Shown here: one piece after another, positions 31,001 through 61,051 of the stretch
Position numbering within the stretch: position 1 is the first letter of the stretch
Layout: each line of letters begins with the position of its first letter
Position numbers and translations under genes: made by a program
Source of the DNA: Rhodeus uyekii
Taxonomy: Eukaryota; Chordata; Actinopteri; Cypriniformes; Acheilognathidae
Reading direction: 5' to 3'
Length of the DNA: 64,000 bases
Assembly: GCA_037043235.1 (NCBI GenBank)
Contig: JAWRVZ010000029.1
Span: 3,068,001 to 3,132,000 of the forward strand
Notes under the pieces: generated by a model
Told to the model about the DNA's origin: nothing
Databases searched by the model: none
The model's input: only the letters and a program-made list of their open reading frames with translations

Positions 31001-34000
31001 CGACGTGGGCCCTTTAGACGAGAAGTGCCAACTGCAGTACCGTGCTCACGGTCCCATGCTGGACTGGGTTCAGGTGAGGAGGAGGAGGGGGAAGAAGAAG
31101 GGCAATTCATTGAGTCACCAAATCCTAATTCCTTTCTGATTCAGCTAAAATATTTCAGCATTTCCTCTTGGTGTCACTGACTTCATCGGTGCAACTGGCG
31201 TTTGCACTTGTGTGTCCGAAAGTGTTTTTGTATCCTGAGTTTCCGTAGCAAGTTAGTTAAGAAGAAAATTTATCCATCTGCAAGAATAGAGGTGTGCTAA
31301 AAGTAAAGTTTAATCAAATACAAGTACATCTATTGAAAAAGATGTGGAGATGGAGCTTCAGAATCACTATTGGATTATTAAAATTTTAGTCATGGTCAAA
31401 CAGTGTATAGATTTTAAATCAGGCCTAGGAGAAACATTACTGATTTTTGTGTTTCGGGTCAACAGTTTTCACTTTGCTTGCAGCTTTAACATCGATTTAT
31501 TTTTGTTTTGATTGTCAGGATACAATCAAAGACAACTGGGTTACACTTTTTGAAAGTCCACTTTAGACATTCTACTAACTATAAGTTACTTTCTAACTAC
31601 ATGTCAACTAACTCTCATTGATTTACATTGAATAATTTAGCAGACACTGTTATCCAAAGCTAATTACAAATTAGGAGAACCATAGAAATCAACAATAGGC
31701 CAACAATAACTTTTGTGACAAGTCTTTCTTAGTTTACCAAATCCCTCCTAGCAAGTTTTTAAATTGAAAAAAAAAGTAAAGTAGAAGAGTAAGTGTTAGT
31801 ATTAATGGGTCAAGTGTTGAACTATAAAATAATGTAGTTGATTTTGCAACTGTCAACTAACTCTCTGAGTATTAGTAGACTGTTATGGTTAAGGTTAGTC
31901 GGATAATTTGATATGTAGTTGCAAACTTATAGTTAGTAGAGCAACAAAATAAAGTGTTACGCCTCAGTGCTGTCAACTCTCACACAGTTGACACTTTTAC
32001 TCTCTCACACCACACATTCATTTTCTCACACTCTGAAAAATCACAGAGCAAAGAGGGCAATGACACCGACAGACGAGACAGAGCAAGTTCATTCTCTGCT
32101 TTCAATTCTGTGGTGTTCCTCGTCAATTCCTCGTGAACTGATCATCTCTACCTCTTTACTCCTAGTAAATACTAAATGCGTGAATGAATGTTGACAGACA
32201 CGACCACTTACTGAAATGAGTCATGATCATAATTGATCGATCAGTGTTTCAACCACAGAAAGGTGTCAATAAAACAGCTTGTAAACAACGTCCTGTTACA
32301 TTTTCCATTCGCAAGAAAAAATGAATTGTAGAGAGGAGTGATTTGCTAAATATAGGCACTATATTACTCATTATATTTTTACTCTTATATATATTTAAAA
32401 TATTATAACGGGATTAATATAAAAAGCACATTATATTAGTTTGAGTTGTTAATAAAACCAGCTGACAGGACTTCCTGTATGTTTACAGCATTAGTTGAGA
32501 GATTTCTATCCTTGAGAAAATTGTCCTGTATCTACTGTACCTGATATTTATTCAAATGAATCAATATTGAATCGAGATCTGAATTGAATCACGTTTTTGA
32601 ACTCAGATTTGAGTCCGGCACTAATAAAACCAGTAGCGTACTAGTTGTGCCATGTAAACATTTTAAACTGAAATTCTGTTTAGTTACCAAATTTTTACAA
32701 AAATGGTCATAATTCTCACTCCAAGCTAATCTCAAAAGTTGGCAACCCTGATTAAGCTGACAGTCTATTTATACTCTAATGACAAGTAGTTGCAAAGTTA
32801 CTTATAGTTAGTAGAATGTCTGAAGTGGACTATTAAAATGAAATGTTACTGAGAAAATTATTCAAAATGTTAAGTGTTAGAGTTTTTTCAGAACTAGTTA
32901 TAAGATTTACTTCACCCAAAATCCTTAAGAACACCATGAGAGTGACAGAATTTTCATTTTTGGTAGAACTAGTTCTTTAATCATTTAAATATTCTAATTT
33001 ATATTTACATTTATGCATTTGGCAGACGCTTTTATCCAAAGCAACTTGCATTGCATTCAAGATACATATTGCTTTTCTCATCAGTTCTTGCTTTCCCTGG
33101 GAATCGAACCCATGACCTTAGCAGTCGCTTTACTGTATGTTAAACAAAGCTATGTTGTTGCATTTTTATTGTGCAGGAGGATGATTGCCAGTCCCAGTTT
33201 CCGTTGGAGGATTCCCTGCCGTTCACACAGTACAGTTTTCGTGTTCGCTGCCACTGCGGATATAAAGAGAAAGTCATGAGTGACTGGAGTTCAGTGTATT
33301 CAGTCAGAACGCCCCCTGCAGGTCAGAGAAAGACAACGCAATACATTTCATTAGGACATTAATGCACTTGTTTATTTTCTGTTTTATTGAGGATGATCTT
33401 CATTCATATTCACACAGCAGCATAATAGTCAAGTCACCGTTATTTATATAGCGCTTTTTACAATAATTTTACAATCAATAAGGTTGTCATTAATACAGTT
33501 GTCAGTTCTGTTTTTTGTTGCCAAATACACACGCAATTCAGTTTTAAACAAGAGTGCCCACCATGTTCAAAATTCCTCACTACCTTTCAAAGTTTGTGGT
33601 CAGTAAGATTATTTAAATGATTTTTAAATAAGTCTCTTATCCTCACCAAATCTACATTTATTTGATCAAAAATGCAGAATAAACAAATATTATGAAATAT
33701 TATTACACTTTAAAATTCAGACAGGACTAGTTTTCCAGGGGGACGTTAGAGAAGTTCATGTTTCACAGATGTGCTTTGCGATTTGAATCCCCTGTTATTC
33801 TCACACAACCTGTCGAGTTTTCAGGGTAAATGACCCACTGAGAAATCGAATCCCATCCAAATACCAATGTCTGTGATTGCTTGCCTTCATGTGTTTTTAA
33901 TTTCAATATGTATGGCCTCCAATGAAAAAATAACAAATGAATTCAATAAATAGAACTAAATTGCAGAAACTGTGAAGATTGGAACATGAAATCACAGACG

Positions 34001-37000
34001 TCGAGTGATCAGACGTTGTTTAGGAAACTAGTCCCGTCCAAATAGGGTTAAAGCTGAAAATCATTCTAATACGAGACTTGATCTCTTATTTATTTATTTG
34101 AAACATAAATATCTTTTCTGTCCCCTTTTAGTCAACTTAATGTGCCCTTGCTGAATTAATGAATCAAAATAAAGAAAACAATTATTATTATGAAATATTA
34201 TTACAGTTTAAAGTAAGTGTTTTCTATTTTAATATACTTTAAAATATAATTTGTCTATAATGTATAACGTCTATGACACAAAACTGAAGTTTCAGCATCA
34301 TTATTCCAGTTGCAGTTCCATTTTTTTTTTTATAACCTACAATACTTTTCTATGATGAATAAAAAGTTAAAAGTAAAAAAGTTACTTTTTTAGTGAATTC
34401 AGAAATTCATACTTTTATACAGCAAGGATGTCAAATTAATTCAAAGTGATAGTCAAAATTTAAATTGTTAAATTGTATTTTCTGTTCCTGTGTTAAGTTG
34501 GTTGCTTGTATCTTGTTCTCCTCTATTTATCTGTCTGTCTATCTTTTTGTTTGTATAGTTGTTGTTTTTTCTTATGGTATGGTGTATAATACATACTCCA
34601 CAATACTCTATTATAGATGATAATCAATGTTTCTCTAATATTCTGTGTTTCTAGCACCGGTTGGACAGCTGGATGTTTGGAGTGATTGTGCCCCTAATTC
34701 TGACAACACGTTCTGTAACATCTATTGGAAGGTAAGCTATATCCCATAATGCATCATTCTAACTGGTTCTTGTTCAGTGGGTGAGTCACGGTTCAGTACA
34801 TTTTCAATGAGCTGCAAAAAATGTGACGCTTTGATGTTATTTCCTGTCTCTTAGGAAATGCCCCAATCTCAGGCTAGAGGGGAAATTATCAACTATATTT
34901 TGACGCTGAAGCTTAAAAATGGCAGTGAGATTGAGCAGGTTACCAGGCAACAGAGAGACGCTGACAGTCAGCATCGCACCGAGCAGAACTGCCCGCCGCT
35001 CAAAGTTTTCTCTCTCAAGACAGGCGTTATGGGAGTTTTTGTGTCAGCCAACACCTCAATGGGCACGTCCGTCCCCACATTCATGCCGTTCACTGTGAGG
35101 GGTATGTCAATGCAAAATATTAAATAGAAACATAACATGAGTTTTAATTAGTATTTAATTTGAATTATTTATAATTTACCATTGTCTCTCATTTGTTCAA
35201 GTTCTGCTTAAACGTTTTGTCAACTACATTTACAGTAATCCCTCGCCACTTCGCGGTTCAAGTTTTGCGGCCTCAGTGAATTTTTCAAAAATATTTATTG
35301 AAAAATAAAAATTCAAAAATACCGCCATATTGGCAGCCGTATTGCGGAAAGCAGCGTTGTTTTATGGTGATGCACGAGAGAATGTTTCCCAGGATGCCAG
35401 ACAAAGAGAGAAACTCTCTCAGAGGCTTTGTACACACCCACGGCACTCAGACAAGACACATGATTGGTTCCCGACGCGAGATCGACCAATGAGAGCACGA
35501 GTGGATGTATCCCGTGAGCTGATTGGCTGATCCTACTTCGCAGATTTTCATCTATCGCGGGGGCTTCCGGTCCACATTAACCGCGATAAACGAGGGATCA
35601 CTGTACAAACATATTTTAAAACATTAAAATAGAAAGTAGTTGTTTTAAATTACCTTCATATTTCACAATATTACTGTATTTTTAATTAAATAAATGTAGC
35701 TTTGCTGAGCATAAGAGGATGAATAAAATCTTACAAATCCAAAACTTTTGAATGATGGTGTACAATTTTATTGATGTCATATTTATAATATTCAGGACAG
35801 AAAACCCCCGAGGTGAATCTGACTGTGATGGGTGAGAAACGGACGCTGCGGGTCTCGTGGAACGGACACTCACAGTTCTCCGAGAGCGTCCTGGAGTATG
35901 TGGTGCAGCACGTGTCTGTAGTACCGCACAGCCCCTGCCTGAACTGGGTCAGAGTAAACAGAACCCAGTCATCCGTCACAATCACTGGTGGGTTTGTAAG
36001 TGTGTGTGTGTGTGTGCAGGTTTAGCTATACTTGTGAGGGCCAAATGTCCACACTTATATAGTGAAATATTATATCTGACATTTTACTGGTCCTCTGAAG
36101 TAAAAAAGGTTAAAAACATGTTTATAATTTAGTCTTTTGCAGATTTAGGGGTTGCTTTTAGTCCATTATATCATTAACCTGCTATAAAATCAATGCAGTT
36201 CCCTCACTAACATTGAATCAAATGTGTATGTGTGAAAGAGAGAAAGCTGTCACTTGTTTTGACCCTGATAGTAATTTTGCATTTGTCTCCATCCACAGGA
36301 GACTTCAGGAACTACACAGCATATAATGTATCACTGTTTGCTGTCTTCGAAAACCACAGGACTTTCCTCAAGTCAGCGATTGCATACACACTCCAAGGAG
36401 GTGGGACGTCCCTTAAATTACTCACTGCACTTTTGTTTTTATTGACAACAGACCAAAGTTCACAGGACAAATAAAATCTGTTTTTCTGTTTTAATTGCAA
36501 ATTGGCCAACACAAAAGACAAAATTCCTCAAAAAAATAACATGGATATTACAATTAACTAACTCTGTGTTTACAATGATTAAGTTATAATATTAAGCTTC
36601 TTTGTTAAAAGACACATGCTTTGTAGAAGTATATTGCATTTTTAATAATTAGCTTGTTTAATGTAACATTTACCATTTCCATTCACACAACATTTTCTCT
36701 CTTTGAGCTACTTGTGGCAGTTTTAGGGCATAAAGTACTTGGTTGGTAAATGCACTTGTCAGATTGATGATCAGATTTGCTTGTCATCTAGCCTTAATAT
36801 TAGCATCATGACTTTATCTCCCTACGCAGTTCCTCCTAAAGTCCCACAATTCCATGTGAAGAACATCTCTCACTCTTCTGTCACTCTGATGTGGGACCCC
36901 ATCCCTGTGCATGAGAGCAAAGGTGTCATCCTGCACTACTTAGTGGGCATCAATGAGACGGGTAATCCATAATCTCTCCTTTAATGTGAGTCTTAAGTCC

Positions 37001-39805
37001 GGGGACACATCAAGGCGGCCGGCAATGTCAGGCTGTTTTCAGAACGTCTGTAGGCTTCGTTTTTTTGGGGGGGTGTTCCACACTGTGACTGTAGTTGGAT
37101 GCCGTCTGTGGCCAAGTCAACATGTTAAATCGGCATCGTGAGAGAGAACTCTGATTGGCTGTTCAGCTTAATGAACGAGTCCGTACACTAGAATAAAATC
37201 GAGAAGTCAAGAGTGCAAAGGATGATCAAAAGCTGCTTTGCTTATGGTTTAAATGTCTGCAGTCATAGATTTGGTTTCCATTTTTGACTTGATACCTACA
37301 GATATTTTCAGAACCCCCATGCAAATTGACCGTAGTCTGTAGTCATTTTAGTGTGTTCAAGTGTCTTTTTGGCGGAGACGCAGCCGACGAGAGGCAACAA
37401 CACCGTTTTGTCACCGCTAGTTCTTTGATGTTTGCTTGTTGTGTCCTGGGCTTCAGAAAGTAACACTTAGTACTTTTGTTAAGTTGTAGGGTCTGAGATT
37501 CTATTATTTGACCAATGTCGCAACTTGAAAATGACATTAATACTTTCAAGTTTGGGGTCAGTACGATTTTTTTTATTATTTATTTTTAAAGAAACACTTT
37601 TATATAACATGGACAAAATTGATCATTTTATAATGTTACAAAAAGTTGTTTTTGTTTTGTTTTTTTTTCAAATAAATGCTGTTCTTTTGACATTTCTATA
37701 TATAAACGTTGGCACATAAATATAAAGCAGCCCAACTGTTTTCAACATTAATAATAAAAAGTATCGTATTTGAATGATTTCTGAAGGATCATGTGACACT
37801 GAAGCTAGTCTCACATGATCATTGAACTGAATTTTCATTACAGTCAGTGTAATGAAAATTCAAATATATTACTGTAGATTCAAATACATCCTGTGGCTCA
37901 AACAGTGGAGAGTGCAGCTTGCAACGCCAAGGTCATGGGTTCGATTTCCAGGGAAAGCAAGAATGTCAATGTGTTTCTTGAATGCAATATAAGTCACTTT
38001 GTATAAAAGCTCTGCTAAATGCATAAATGTAAATAAATTGATTAAATAAATGCAGCCTTGGTGAGCATAAGAGACTTCTTAAAAAAAGTAGCATTTTAAC
38101 ATTAGAGTACATCTGTGGCCTGTTTAACAGTTTCTAAAGTGAGCAGCGACGAGACCAGCATGCAGCAGTCAGACCTGCAGCCGTCCCGGCAGTACGAGGC
38201 CTGGGTGAGCGCCGTGAGCGCTGCTGGGGAAGGCATGAGAAGCACCACCACTTTCTCCACCACTGAGGAACACAGTAAGAATGAGCCTGTTTCTTTCTTT
38301 CTTCCCTTGAAATTTACACTGCATTCCTCATCCAAGTTACTAAGAGCTCCTTGCTTGCATATAGTATGTCATTACAAAAATTCAGCTTCAGCTAGTAAAC
38401 CAGTGATTTCTTTCCATCTCATCTCCTAGGTGTACTTCGCTCAGTACTGTTGGCTGTATTCATACCATTGTCTTTCATGATAATATTTTTTTTTATCTGT
38501 CTATTGTGAGTATTACCCTTCATTATAATTCCATCATACACTAAGTGGCCAAAAGTGTATGGATACCCCCTTCTAAATTTAATTTCTGAGGATAAATCTT
38601 AATCTTACACACCATGCAGTGACATGGGGGGAAAATCTCAACGATCAGGTTAGGGGTATCCACATCATTTTGGCCCTGTTGTGAATTGCATTCCATTCCA
38701 ATCAGTTATCATATCAAAAAAAATAAAAATACTATGCTTAACTATTATTTAGCATTGTATGCACATGTTTATCTTGCATACTGTTTTGTGAAAATTAAAA
38801 ATGTTTTTCATGTTTAATATCGTAAAGCTGCTTAGTTTAAAGCATCTATTGTATAAATCGCTATATTTATCGGATGCTTTCTTAACTAATGTTTTCTCAC
38901 AGCTATCATTTTTTGGTTATTTTGATAAGTGTGCAAAACGCATGGAACATGTTGGGATGTTTGCTAACCGTATACCAGGGCAAAAATAATCAAACTTATT
39001 TTCACCCTTAAGCGAAAGAATCAAAAAGAACTATATTAGGCCCTTAACTGGTAAATTACATTTACATTTATTCTTTTGGCAGATGCTTTTATCCAAAGCG
39101 ACTTGCATTGCATTTCAGAAACACATTGATATTCTAATCAGTTCTTGCTTTCCCTGGGAATTGAACCCATGACCTTGGCGTTGCAAGCTTCACTCTCTGC
39201 TGTTTGAGCTACAGGACAGCTTTACAGGAAATTAGACACTATGTGGTAAATTAATACCTGTTGTGTTGGTACAGGTCACGTCAGAAGATCCCAGATCCAT
39301 TAAACAGTAAATCATATAAACATATGCACTTTCAGGTGAGAATCTAAAGTTTTATAAAGCTATATGACTGTCACGCATATAAAAATGGTAAAATATTAGT
39401 TATTCTAAATGGTGAGTTTGTCTTCTCTTCCAGCACTCGTGGCCATGGCTCTGTCCAACATCAGAATTGACTCTGAAGATCTCTGACCTGGAGATTGTGG
39501 AGAACCTGCATCCCAACACACCTTCCTCTTCCTCAGAGACTGAACTGGAGAAGATTTTAAGCGGTGTGGAGCCCCAACATTTCCAGGTGTTGGACAAAAC
39601 AAAGGAAGGTGGTGAGAAGTGGTTAGAAGGCTCTGAGGAGCCAAACAGACGAGACATTTCAAAGCAGGACAGCTGGAGAAAAGAGTACAGTGAGATGGTT
39701 GATACTGATGAAGAGGAGGATGGAAGAGGTGGTGAAGAGTGGTGGGACCAGCCTTGTGTCTCGGACTATGAAAGACATTTTATGCCGCCTGTCGAGGCAA
39801 ATTAA
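27350..39805 (+). CDS. il27ra: IL-27 receptor alpha-like class I cytokine receptor
   Basis: A single-pass surface receptor of the gp130/IL-12R family, signalling through JAK-STAT. Exons: 27350-27413, 27720-28001, 28308-28440, 28591-28742, 30928-31073, 33177-33321, 34655-34731, 34855-35101, 35796-35987, 36299-36400, 36830-36961, 38131-38274, 38430-38505, 39275-39335, 39434-39805; all phases close, 774 aa. Order: signal peptide, Ig-like domain, two-domain cytokine-binding module, three fibronectin III domains, transmembrane helix, box 1 (IPDPLN), tail ending SDYERHFMPPVEAN. The tail motif matches human IL27RA SGYEKHFLPTPEEL, and the neighbours rfx1 and rln3 match human 19p13.12, so orthology is favoured. 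Human IL27RA is 636 aa and lacks the Ig-like domain; IL12RB2 and CSF3R have this fuller layout, so a mixed name is possible. Confidence 0.85.
28308..33321 (+). CDS. il27ra: il27ra exons 3-6: cytokine-binding homology module
   Basis: Exons 3 and 4 form the first domain, with paired cysteines (PDCAIEDLDEDIYCSW, then HWRDCDG); exons 5 and 6 form the second, ending VMSDWSSVYSVRTPP. The class I receptor WSXWS motif appears as MSDWS, with the first Trp replaced. Exon 3 is read as ending at 28440 (GATGG|GTGGGA), since the frame downstream of it reaches a stop and only this donor gives the phase needed by exon 4. The large introns hold repeat elements listed separately. Confidence 0.85.
28839..30322. 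mobile_element. Composite nested transposon in il27ra intron 4
   Basis: The outer element has inverted ends: CTGTAATTTCTGGACTATTA on the left near 28840, and TATAGTCTGTAAATTACGGT on the right (to 30322). Inside it, 29498-30106 is an inverted copy of the CCCGCA-ended family also present at 44.7 and 55.9 kb. Right after that, 30105-30150 reads CCTAGGGGGGCGTAACAGAA, matching the right part of the hAT MITE at 49019-49189. No transposase is present. Confidence 0.7.
30323..30927. repeat. il27ra intron 4, teleost interspersed repeat
   Basis: A partial, decayed copy (about 30400-30845) ending in AAAATCTTACCAAGCCCAAG before exon 5. Confidence 0.5.
31540..32850. mobile_element. Inverted-repeat element in il27ra intron 5
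   Basis: The left end (GTCCACTTTAGACATTCTAC at 31556) and the right end (complement GTCCACTTCAGACATTCTAC near 32828) are inverted over about 50 bp. The interior is noncoding and AT-rich with a poly-sequence patchwork. Probably a non-autonomous DNA transposon; no target duplication was resolved. Confidence 0.55.
33006..33122 (-). repeat. tRNA-derived SINE, just upstream of il27ra exon 6
   Basis: It has the core TTTATCCAAAGCAACTTGCA followed by the complement of a B box (GGAATCGAACCC). It ends about 55 bp before the exon 6 acceptor. Confidence 0.75.
33322..34654. repeat. il27ra intron 6 with decayed teleost repeats
   Basis: Two fragments of the interspersed repeat (about 33590-33720 and 34110-34440) flank unrecognised sequence. 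No exon. Confidence 0.5.
34655..38274 (+). CDS. il27ra: il27ra exons 7-12: three fibronectin III domains
   Basis: Paired exons encode each domain: 7+8 (from APVGQLDVWSDCAPN), 9+10 (from QKTPEVNLTVMGEKRTLRVSW) and 11+12 (from PPKVPQFHVKNISHSSVTLMW). Each first exon carries the conserved buried Trp, and most domain borders are phase 1, as in the gp130 family. Potential N-glycosylation sites include NLT, NRT, NYT, NIS and NET. Confidence 0.87.
35233..35603. mobile_element. Pogo/Tigger-like MITE in il27ra intron 8
   Basis: Flanked by TA (35231-35232, 35604-35605). Inverted ends: CAGTAATCCCTCGCCACTTC and the complement of CAGTGATCCCTCGTTTATCG. Contains CpG-rich interior with no coding capacity. 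Confidence 0.8.
36401..36829. other. il27ra intron 10
   Basis: A 429-nt AT-rich intron. No element was recognised. Confidence 0.6.
36962..38130. repeat. il27ra intron 11 with teleost repeat and SINE
   Basis: Contains a teleost interspersed repeat (about 37540-37880), a plus-strand SINE (about 37892-38033) and a further repeat scrap to 38100. The first 500 bp holds nothing recognised. Confidence 0.6.
38430..39805 (+). CDS. il27ra: il27ra exons 13-15: transmembrane helix, box 1 and tail
   Basis: Exon 13 encodes a helix of about 23 hydrophobic residues (VLLAVFIPLSFMIIFFFICL). Exon 14 is a 61-nt exon, 39275-39335 (GGTACAG acceptor, TTTCAG|GTGAGA donor), giving SRQKIPDPLNSKSYKHMHFQ, where IPDPLN is JAK-binding box 1 (human VPDPAN). 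Exon 15 adds HSWPWLCPTSELTLKISDLE, an acidic middle, and the tail tyrosine Y763 in DYERHF, the likely STAT docking site by analogy with human. A possible polyadenylation signal is AATAAA at 40310-40315. Confidence 0.87.
38539..38687. mobile_element. Small Tc1/mariner-like MITE in il27ra intron 13
   Basis: Ends CCAAAAGTGTATGGATACCCC and the complement GGGGTATCCACATCATTTTGG are imperfect inverted repeats around ~150 bp. The CACTAAGTGGCCAAAAGTG start resembles Tc1-type MITEs of fish. Confidence 0.5.
39058..39225 (-). repeat. tRNA-derived SINE upstream of il27ra exon 14
   Basis: Same family as 16392-16557. It ends about 50 bp before the 61-nt box 1 exon. Confidence 0.78.
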
Positions 39806-40700
39806 CTCAACCGTTTCATACCTCGTGGTGTTTGATTTGTACTGTAGTGCCTTAAATTGAACAACCAGAAATGTATACTGTAATCATGTACTGAAAAGAG
39901 TATTAAGACGTAATTCATGAAATTACAAATGTCTCTGGGAGAGATTTTGCAGAGCAATGCTCAGATTTCAGATTATAGTTTTTGCGTCACTAGTGTCATC
40001 GAATGGAATAAGGACTGTTTACTAAAAAAATGGTTTTAATACACAAGTCTATTTACCAAGTTAGCATTTTTTTTATTTAAAAAGTACAGTAAAATAGTAA
40101 TGTTACAATTTAAAACAACTATTTTCTATTTGAATATATATAATATATTTTTAATATATAATTTTTTTTATATATTCCTGTGAATTTTCAGTATCATTAC
40201 TCCAGTGTCACATGATCCTTCAGGTTCTCAGGAAAGCATTCCTTGTGATTATCAGTGTTGAAAACTGTTGCTGATGTTTTTGTAACTAATTGTCTCTTTT
40301 TAATGATTTAATAAATCCATGCTGGATTCAAACAAATTCCTCCCATACTTTATAATGTTGTGTATTTCCAAGGAATAAAAAATTGATCTTTTAGATGGAA
40401 CAGGAACGCATTAGTAAGATTAAAATGTTTTATTTAACCAGCTTGTTGGCTCATGTATTCACATAAACACTGAGGCAATTGAATTCAACAGTTGGATCCA
40501 TATATTTATTTATACAGAAACATTGTAACACTAAGAATCTTATTTGTTTGGTAAAAATGCACAGGTTTTCATTTCCACAACTTCTCAGAACCCGATTTAC
40601 TACACTACAAAACAGCAGGCATCTTCGGTGCGCGAGAAGCTATAAATACATAGAGATATATAAAACAAAAAGTACGTTTTCTATAGGTAAACACGAACAC
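39806..40700. other. il27ra 3' flank
   Basis: Holds the il27ra 3'UTR, a teleost repeat fragment (about 40080-40330) and candidate AATAAA at 40310-40315. No separate gene. Confidence 0.55.
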
Positions 40701-40719
40701 CCATCCCCCATTCAGCCTC

Positions 40720-41250
40720 CATTCCATCCCACACGAGCAGGTTTCCGGTCGCAAATGTTAGGGGGCGCTCGCGAGACAGCCGGGAGGGGGAAGCGACAAG
40801 GAAAAAGGAACTAGCTGAACTGCCCTTTGTTTCTAAATTTGCCGAAGAGCACGGGGAAGAGACCGGCGCGAATCTCCACTGTAAGTCGCGCTCCTAACAC
40901 CTCACAATGTTCGTGGAACGCGTGACGTCACAGCGGGCGTTTAAACTGATACATTTTTGGAACGCGAGCGAGTTCTTTTCTTCTCGGCGTTCCGCGGCGC
41001 GCCGGTCAGTCCGACATTACAGCGGCGAGAATGAATGAAGAAGTTTGGGGAATGTAACGCGAGCGGGGTACCGGGGTCAAGCGTACGGAACGCGGGTTGG
41101 ATCAATCATCTTTAAAGAGACGCTCGCGGTATTTATCTCTCTGCGCTCGATTCGTTTGTGTTTGTTACACAGTTGCACAGTGAAGGGGAAGCACAGCATG
41201 GCCGACTGGAATCACAAACCGGTCCCTTCACTGTCTTTGTCTTTTGCTTT
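40720..41250 (+). promoter_or_regulatory. smarca4: smarca4 CpG-rich promoter and noncoding first exon
   Basis: A sharp CpG-rich island with a perfect CRE palindrome TGACGTCA (40923-40930) and CTCGCGAGAC (40767 region). No TATA box is evident, as expected of a housekeeping gene. The coding start lies 1.7 kb downstream in a separate exon with an acceptor near 42753, so a noncoding first exon must lie here; its donor was not resolved. Confidence 0.65.
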
Positions 41251-41259
41251 TCGGTCTTG

Positions 41260-42753
41260 ATTATTATTTTCGCACCGCTTATATGATGTTTAATCTGTTC
41301 TCCAGCACATCCCGTGTGCGGAGAACATATCGGGAGTGGTTTAATCGCTTAAAAGTGGTTTTGTTTTTGTGTGTTTGGTTTTAATTGAGCTGTTATCTTT
41401 CTGTTGTGCTGTAGTTGGTTCACGTCCTCAAATCACTCAAATAGTTTTTTCTTTAACGCAATATACTGTAGGTTGTATAAACGTCTTGCAGCGGTATATC
41501 TTGATGTTATACTGTTGAAAACAAACATTAGTGAAGTTAATGCGAGACTTTTGGGTGATGTTTAGCTGATAAGTGTTAGCATGTTGCTAATTCTCGTTAG
41601 CCTTGGGGGGGGGGGATAAAATATTCTTTTATCACTATTTTTATTAACTGTTCTTGATATAAGTTTGTTTTGCACAACAGTTAATCAGTGTCTTTTTTTA
41701 AACGTTTATTTTTTTACACTTCATATGCATTTTTAGTATTTTGTAATTCAGCTGTTTCTTAAATGAAATAATATAATCAGAAACTGTAGAAGACGCGCTT
41801 TGCATTATAAAGGTGACGCCGGTGCTAGTTGTCTCAATTTTGCTGCCAGTAAATATTTCTCAGGATGTTTATACTTTTTTTATTATTATTATTGGCTAAT
41901 AAATACTATTGAATATCTCCATTGTTATTGCTCAGGGGAAAAACTATAGATAAACATGTTGACTTTTTGTGACAACTTGCCCCAATGGTGAAGCATATTG
42001 TCTTAATAAAACTTGACATTCATCATTATTGTAGGTTTTTCGGTTTACCTTTAAAATTATGGGGAAAACGCTTATGAAATTTGTTTTATAGCAGTGCATA
42101 ATATTATTATAGACTGTTGTATGCTAGTGTATCTTTTTATTTTGTACACCGTAATTACAAAATAAATATTAAAAATGGAATATTAGTGTTGAGATTCTTT
42201 TTCACTGCTAAAGAAAACACATCTAACAACATCTACTATCTTTTTAAGATATAATAAAAAGGGTTGAGCTTTTTTTTCATGTTTTAAGGCAAGGTTATTT
42301 CTTAAAATGCGTGATTTGTTTAAAAAATAAGGCGAGTCTCCTTTGTACGATTTTGAATATTGAGATACACTTATGAAAGGGGTCATCACTAAATGCATTA
42401 ATGTATTCATTGACATACATTAAGGCACAGATGAATTAACCCATTTTCTAGTCTCGTTTCAAGGGCTGTCCTTTTGTAGCCATAAGTGGGTTAATCTGAA
42501 GCGCATGTCATTCATACAGTGTAATGCATGTGTTTTTACAGTTGTACAGAACAAGAGCCTTTTTATTAGTTATATCAGGGTTGATTTTATTTTTCAGTTC
42601 ATACTTTTTGAGTATGAGCTTATGGGAGTGTCCCCGCCTCCTTCATTCCCATCTTTATCATTGGCTAAAGTGGTTTTGTTATGCCGTTTTTAGGCATGTT
42701 TTGTGTGTTATTTTTTGTCAAGCTGCTGGAATTCATCTTATCATCTTTCCCAG
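41260..42753. other. smarca4 first intron
   Basis: AT-rich intron without recognisable repeats or exons. The acceptor CTTTCCCAG ends at 42753, leaving a 65-nt untranslated lead before the ATG. Confidence 0.55.
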
Positions 42754-42815
42754 GCTTTCTGAAAACGGATACAGAGCACTGTTTTTCCGTCTCTTACTAC
42801 TTCCGGCTCTGCTGA

Positions 42816-60507
<17,692 letters not shown>

Positions 60508-61045
60508 ACCTCCTTAAGGACCAATTTCTGTCTCTCGCTCACTTCTGCGACAGATGCCCGCTCCCGAGGGGCCTAGTTTTACCCTTTTTTTAGAGAGAGG
60601 ACACTGATTAAATGAAAATGACACTATAAAATGCAGAAAAAAGAAACTCCTTCCATTTGCATATTTAAGCAGACGATATCAATTTATGTATAGCAAGACA
60701 ATTTACGTATTGAGCTTTTGTTGTTTCTTTCCATGTTTGTTTTAATGATTTTCACATAAGATGGACTGATATTTCACAGACTGACTCAGCGGACCAGAAA
60801 GAATGGATCATGTTTCAATGTCCTCTTGTTTTTAGCCGCGTGAACATCACTCCCGCCCCCAAAACCCCAGACCGCATGTTGTTTGTGGAAAACGCAGCCA
60901 GTTAGTTCTCTTTCCGTTTTTTTCTCTTGATGTCTCTGTTTAAATGAAGATTGCAAACAGGATTAAGGTACTTCCTGGAGAAATGGAGAAGAATAGGGTG
61001 TAGGATTCTGTACTGTGTCAGTGTCACTGGATTTCCAAAATGCAC

Positions 61046-61051
61046 AATAAA
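61046..61051 (+). terminator. smarca4: smarca4 polyadenylation signal
   Basis: AATAAA 539 bp after the stop codon, in CACAATAAAAGCATC context; the first good signal downstream of the gene. Confidence 0.7.

Noticed and set aside
38902..38980. Candidate il27ra exon between the transmembrane and last exons
   Set aside because: It has an acceptor-like TTCTCACAG but encodes either a second hydrophobic stretch or the wrong phase; 39275-39335 fits phase exactly and encodes box 1.
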